Shown: piece after piece, positions 6,828-9,487 of the stretch
How positions within the stretch are numbered: the first letter of the stretch is position 1
Layout: every line of letters starts with the position of its first letter
Assembly (NCBI GenBank): GCA_947631375.1
Contig: CANRLD010000060.1
Coordinates: forward strand, 1 to 9,487
Direction: 5' to 3'
Length of the DNA stretch: 9,487 bases
Source: an uncultured Methylophaga sp.
GTDB taxonomy: Bacteria > Pseudomonadota > Gammaproteobacteria > Nitrosococcales > Methylophagaceae
Translations under genes and position numbers: made by a program
The notes under the pieces: generated by a model
Seen by the model: only the letters and a program-made list of their open reading frames with translations
Told to the model about the DNA's origin: nothing
Database searches by the model: none

Positions 6828-6844
6828 CAGTCAATTTTCAGTCA
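6828..6844 (+). repeat. Short direct repeat CAGTCA-N5-CAGTCA at the glyQS transcription start region
   Basis: CAGTCA occurs at 6828-6833 and again at 6839-6844. The two copies are 11 bases apart, about one helical turn, just after the -10 box. It may be a small regulatory site or chance. Confidence 0.2.
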
Positions 6845-6862
6845 TACAAAGACAACTTCAGC

Positions 6863-7798
6863 ATGAGTGATCTCGCGGCAAATGTGGCGACAACGCCAAA
6901 AACCTTTCAGGAGCTGATCCTGCGCCTGCAACAATACTGGGCAGAGCAAGGCTGTGTGTTATTACAGCCATACGATATGGAAGTCGGTGCCGGTACGTTC
7001 CATCCCGCCACCTTCTTGCGAGCGATAGGCCCTGAACCCTGGAGTGCGGCCTATGTGCAACCTTCCCGTCGTCCAACGGACGGGCGCTATGGCGACAACC
7101 CCAATCGTTTACAGCACTACTATCAGTTCCAGGTAATTATCAAACCCTCGCCATTAAATATTCAAGAGCTGTATCTGGGCTCGCTGCGTATGCTTGGTAT
7201 TGATACCACCATCCATGATATCCGTTTTGTCGAAGATAACTGGGAATCGCCAACCCTCGGTGCCTGGGGGCTGGGTTGGGAAGTCTGGCTCAACGGCATG
7301 GAGGTGACGCAATTTACTTATTTTCAGCAAGCTGGCGGACTGGAGTGTAAACCGGTCAGTGGTGAAATCACCTATGGTCTGGAGCGGATCGCCATGTATT
7401 TACAAGGTGTTGCCAGCGTCTATGACCTGGTGTGGGCCGATGGGCCGATGGGCACCGTTACCTATGGTGATGTGTATCATCAGAATGAAGTTGAAATGTC
7501 GACATATAACTTTGAACATGCCAATACCGAGCATTTGTTTCAGCTGTTTGATACTTGTGAAAAAGAGAGTGAACGAATGATTGACGCGGGTCTGCCGTTA
7601 CCTGCCTATGAAATGGTGTTAAAAGCGTCACACACCTTCAACCTGCTGGATGCCCGCAAGGCGATTTCAGTAACAGAAAGGCAGCGTTTCATTTTGCGTG
7701 TCAGAACGTTGGCCAGAGCAGTGGCCCATGCTTATTATGCACGGCGTGAAGCATTAGGTTTCCCGATGCTAACTCGTAATGATGAGGTGCAGGCATGA
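6863..7798 (+). CDS. glyQ: Glycyl-tRNA synthetase alpha subunit
   Basis: GlyQ is the catalytic class II synthetase subunit of the bacterial alpha2-beta2 enzyme; it binds ATP and glycine and forms glycyl-adenylate. The 311-residue protein is close to E. coli GlyQ (303). The extra length is an N-terminal run of about 13 residues before TFQELILRLQQYWAEQGC. Recognisable conserved blocks include LLQPYDMEVGAGTFHPATFL, PSRRPTDGRYGDNPNRLQHY with the motif 2 arginine region, VIIKPSP, FVEDNWESPTLGAWGLGWEV, GMEVTQFTYFQQAGG and SGEITYGLERIAMYLQ, which carries the class II motif 3 arginine. The start at 6863 lacks a clear Shine-Dalgarno sequence, but no better start lies between it and the conserved TFQ. 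Its stop overlaps the glyS start by ATGA, keeping subunit synthesis balanced. Confidence 0.98.
   Translation: MSDLAANVATTPKTFQELILRLQQYWAEQGCVLLQPYDMEVGAGTFHPATFLRAIGPEPWSAAYVQPSRRPTDGRYGDNPNRLQHYYQFQVIIKPSPLNIQELYLGSLRMLGIDTTIHDIRFVEDNWESPTLGAWGLGWEVWLNGMEVTQFTYFQQAGGLECKPVSGEITYGLERIAMYLQGVASVYDLVWADGPMGTVTYGDVYHQNEVEMSTYNFEHANTEHLFQLFDTCEKESERMIDAGLPLPAYEMVLKASHTFNLLDARKAISVTERQRFILRVRTLARAVAHAYYARREALGFPMLTRNDEVQA
7784..7789 (+). promoter_or_regulatory. glyS ribosome binding site inside glyQ
   Basis: GAGGTG lies within the last codons of glyQ, five bases before the glyS ATG at 7795. It supports that start and suggests glyS can also recruit ribosomes on its own. Confidence 0.6.
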
Positions 7799-9487
7799 GC
7801 GAAACAAGTGATTTCCTGCTGGAATTAGGTACCGAAGAGTTACCACCAAAAGCATTACAGCCATTAAGCGCCGCATTGCTGGCGGGCATAAAAGAGGGAT
7901 TAGCTGAAGCCGGACTGGGGTTTGCGATAGCCAAAGCCTACGCCAGTCCGCGCCGGCTGGCAGTCGTGATAACGGCATTGCAAACACGCCAGGCGGATCG
8001 TCAAGTGGAAAGGCGAGGCCCTGCGGTGACGGCCGGATTTGATGAGCAAGGTAATCCTACAAAAGCACTGCAAGGTTTTGCCCGTTCCTGCGGGGTTGAT
8101 GTCAATGCCTTGCAAACGGTGGAAACGGACAAGGGTGCCTGGCTGGTTTATCGGGAATTGCAAACCGGGCAGGCCGCCAGTGCGTTATTGCCAGAGATTG
8201 TCAAACAAGCACTGGCCGCACTGCCGATTGCGAAACGCATGCGTTGGGGCGCACTTGATGAAGAGTTTGTCAGGCCGGTTCACTGGTTAATTCTGCTGTT
8301 GGGTGAGGAAGTTGTTCCGGCCAGTTTATTGGGCGTACAAGCAGACCGGCTCAGTTACGGCCATCGTTTTCATCACCCACAAGCTATTCGTATTGATAGT
8401 CCGCAAGGCTATGCCGAGCAACTGTTGACTGAAGGACGGGTCATGGTTGACTTTACTGAGCGGCGTGAAACGATCCGTGGACAAGTCAACGAACTGGCCA
8501 GTCAAATGGACGGGCAGGCGTTAATTGATGAGGATTTACTGGATGAAGTCACCGGGCTGGTGGAATGGCCCGTAGCTTTGTCCGGAAAGTTTGAAGAACG
8601 CTTTCTGGCGTTGCCCGCACAAGCGCTGATTTCCTCGATGCAGGGACATCAGAAATATTTTCCGCTAGCGGATGCTGCCGGTAAGTTGCTGCCTTATTTT
8701 ATTACCGTTTGTAACATTGAAAGCCGGGATCCGGCGCAGGTGATTGCCGGGAACGAGCGGGTGATTTTACCGCGCCTGAGTGATGCTGCCTTTTTCTGGG
8801 ATACTGATCGCAAGCGCCCGTTGGCGGAGCGTCAGCAGCAGCTGAAAACGATTGTGTTTCAGAATCAGCTGGGAACCGTTTTTGATAAATCGCAGCGTGT
8901 TGCCAGCCTGGCAGGTTTTATTGCCGACAGAATTGGTGGTGAGGTGGCATTAACAGAACGTGCTGCGCAGCTGGCCAAATGTGATCTGGTCACTGAAATG
9001 GTTGGTGAGTTTCCTGAGCTGCAAGGCATTATGGGTTGTTTTTATGCCCGGCTTGATGGCGAACCGGAAGCACTGGCAGTGGCGATAGATGAACAATATT
9101 TGCCACGCTTTGCTGGTGATGTTTTACCGCAGGGGAAAGCAGGGCAGGCGCTGAGTCTTGCTGAAAAAATCGATACTTTGTGTGGTTTATTTGGTATTGG
9201 GCAACCGCCCTCGGGCGCCAAAGATCCATTCGCCCTGAGGCGTGCGGCCTTGGGTGTGTTGCGAATCATCATTGAAAATGAGCTGGATCTGGACTTGGTC
9301 GAATTGCTGCAACACTCTGTCCAAAGTTATGACCAACAATTGACTGAACCGGAAACAGTGGCTCTGGTGATGCAGTATTTGTTTGATCGCTTGCGCGGAT
9401 ATGCTGCCGATGCTGGTTATCATGGTGATGTGTTTGAAGCGGTTCTGGCGTTACAGCCAACCCGGCCGCTGGACTTTATGCAGCGTA
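7795..9487 (+). CDS. glyS: Glycyl-tRNA synthetase beta subunit (3' end cut by window)
   Basis: GlyS is the large partner of GlyQ and carries the tRNA-recognition parts of the enzyme. From the ATG at 7795 the frame runs 564 complete codons to the window edge with no stop or frameshift; family members are about 690 residues, so roughly the last 125 are missing. Conserved blocks seen: FLLELGTEELPPKAL near the N-terminus, SPRRLAV at about 53-59, MRWG, VRPVHWLILLLG, EVTGLVEWPV, MQGHQKYFPL at 282-291, ERVILPRLSDAAFFWDTDRK at 321-340, KCDLVTEMVGEFPELQG at 395-411 (HD-like region), and GAKDPFALRR at 474-483. The missing C-terminus normally includes the anticodon-binding-like domain. It overlaps glyQ by four bases in a glyQS operon. 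Confidence 0.97.
   Translation, partial: MSETSDFLLELGTEELPPKALQPLSAALLAGIKEGLAEAGLGFAIAKAYASPRRLAVVITALQTRQADRQVERRGPAVTAGFDEQGNPTKALQGFARSCGVDVNALQTVETDKGAWLVYRELQTGQAASALLPEIVKQALAALPIAKRMRWGALDEEFVRPVHWLILLLGEEVVPASLLGVQADRLSYGHRFHHPQAIRIDSPQGYAEQLLTEGRVMVDFTERRETIRGQVNELASQMDGQALIDEDLLDEVTGLVEWPVALSGKFEERFLALPAQALISSMQGHQKYFPLADAAGKLLPYFITVCNIESRDPAQVIAGNERVILPRLSDAAFFWDTDRKRPLAERQQQLKTIVFQNQLGTVFDKSQRVASLAGFIADRIGGEVALTERAAQLAKCDLVTEMVGEFPELQGIMGCFYARLDGEPEALAVAIDEQYLPRFAGDVLPQGKAGQALSLAEKIDTLCGLFGIGQPPSGAKDPFALRRAALGVLRIIIENELDLDLVELLQHSVQSYDQQLTEPETVALVMQYLFDRLRGYAADAGYHGDVFEAVLALQPTRPLDFMQR

Overview
The window looks like ordinary chromosomal core DNA from a gammaproteobacterium. It has intermediate base composition and tightly packed genes, and I see no mobile elements, tRNA or rRNA genes, CRISPR arrays or phage genes. 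Evidence for the group: a UvrA of 939 residues whose catalytic lysine falls at the same number as in E. coli; a two-subunit (alpha plus beta) glycyl-tRNA synthetase; a GshB of 314 residues; and a TonB-like gene beside gshB, as in Pseudomonas (tonB3 next to gshB). The genus cannot be named from this alone.

Layout. Positions 1-174 hold the first 58 codons of a YajR-like MFS transporter on the minus strand. It diverges from uvrA across a 50-base gap that contains overlapping candidate promoters and two inverted repeats. uvrA (225-3044, +) overlaps by four bases (ATGA) with a 207-residue CYTH-domain triphosphatase-like protein (3041-3664, +). The CYTH gene ends six bases from the end of a converging minus-strand operon. 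That operon, in transcription order, is gshB (6685-5741), apbE (5744-4704) and a TonB3-like gene (4693-3671). gshB and apbE overlap by ATGA, and ten bases separate apbE from tonB. A 177-base divergent region separates gshB from glyQ (6863-7798, +). glyQ overlaps glyS by ATGA (7795 to the end, +), and glyS is cut off by the window edge.

How the genes work together. uvrA acts in nucleotide excision repair. The CYTH protein probably hydrolyses a triphosphate and has no obvious link to repair beyond translational coupling. gshB makes glutathione in the cytoplasm. ApbE is an outer-facing lipoprotein that attaches FMN to partner flavoproteins. The TonB protein carries inner-membrane energy to an unknown outer-membrane partner. 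GlyQ and GlyS together form glycyl-tRNA synthetase. gshB and glyQS both consume glycine and share one divergent promoter region.

I found no convincing undescribed system. The points most worth a second look are the operator-like repeats at uvrA in place of a canonical LexA box, the uvrA-CYTH coupling, the gshB-apbE-tonB operon, and the strongly acidic TonB linker.
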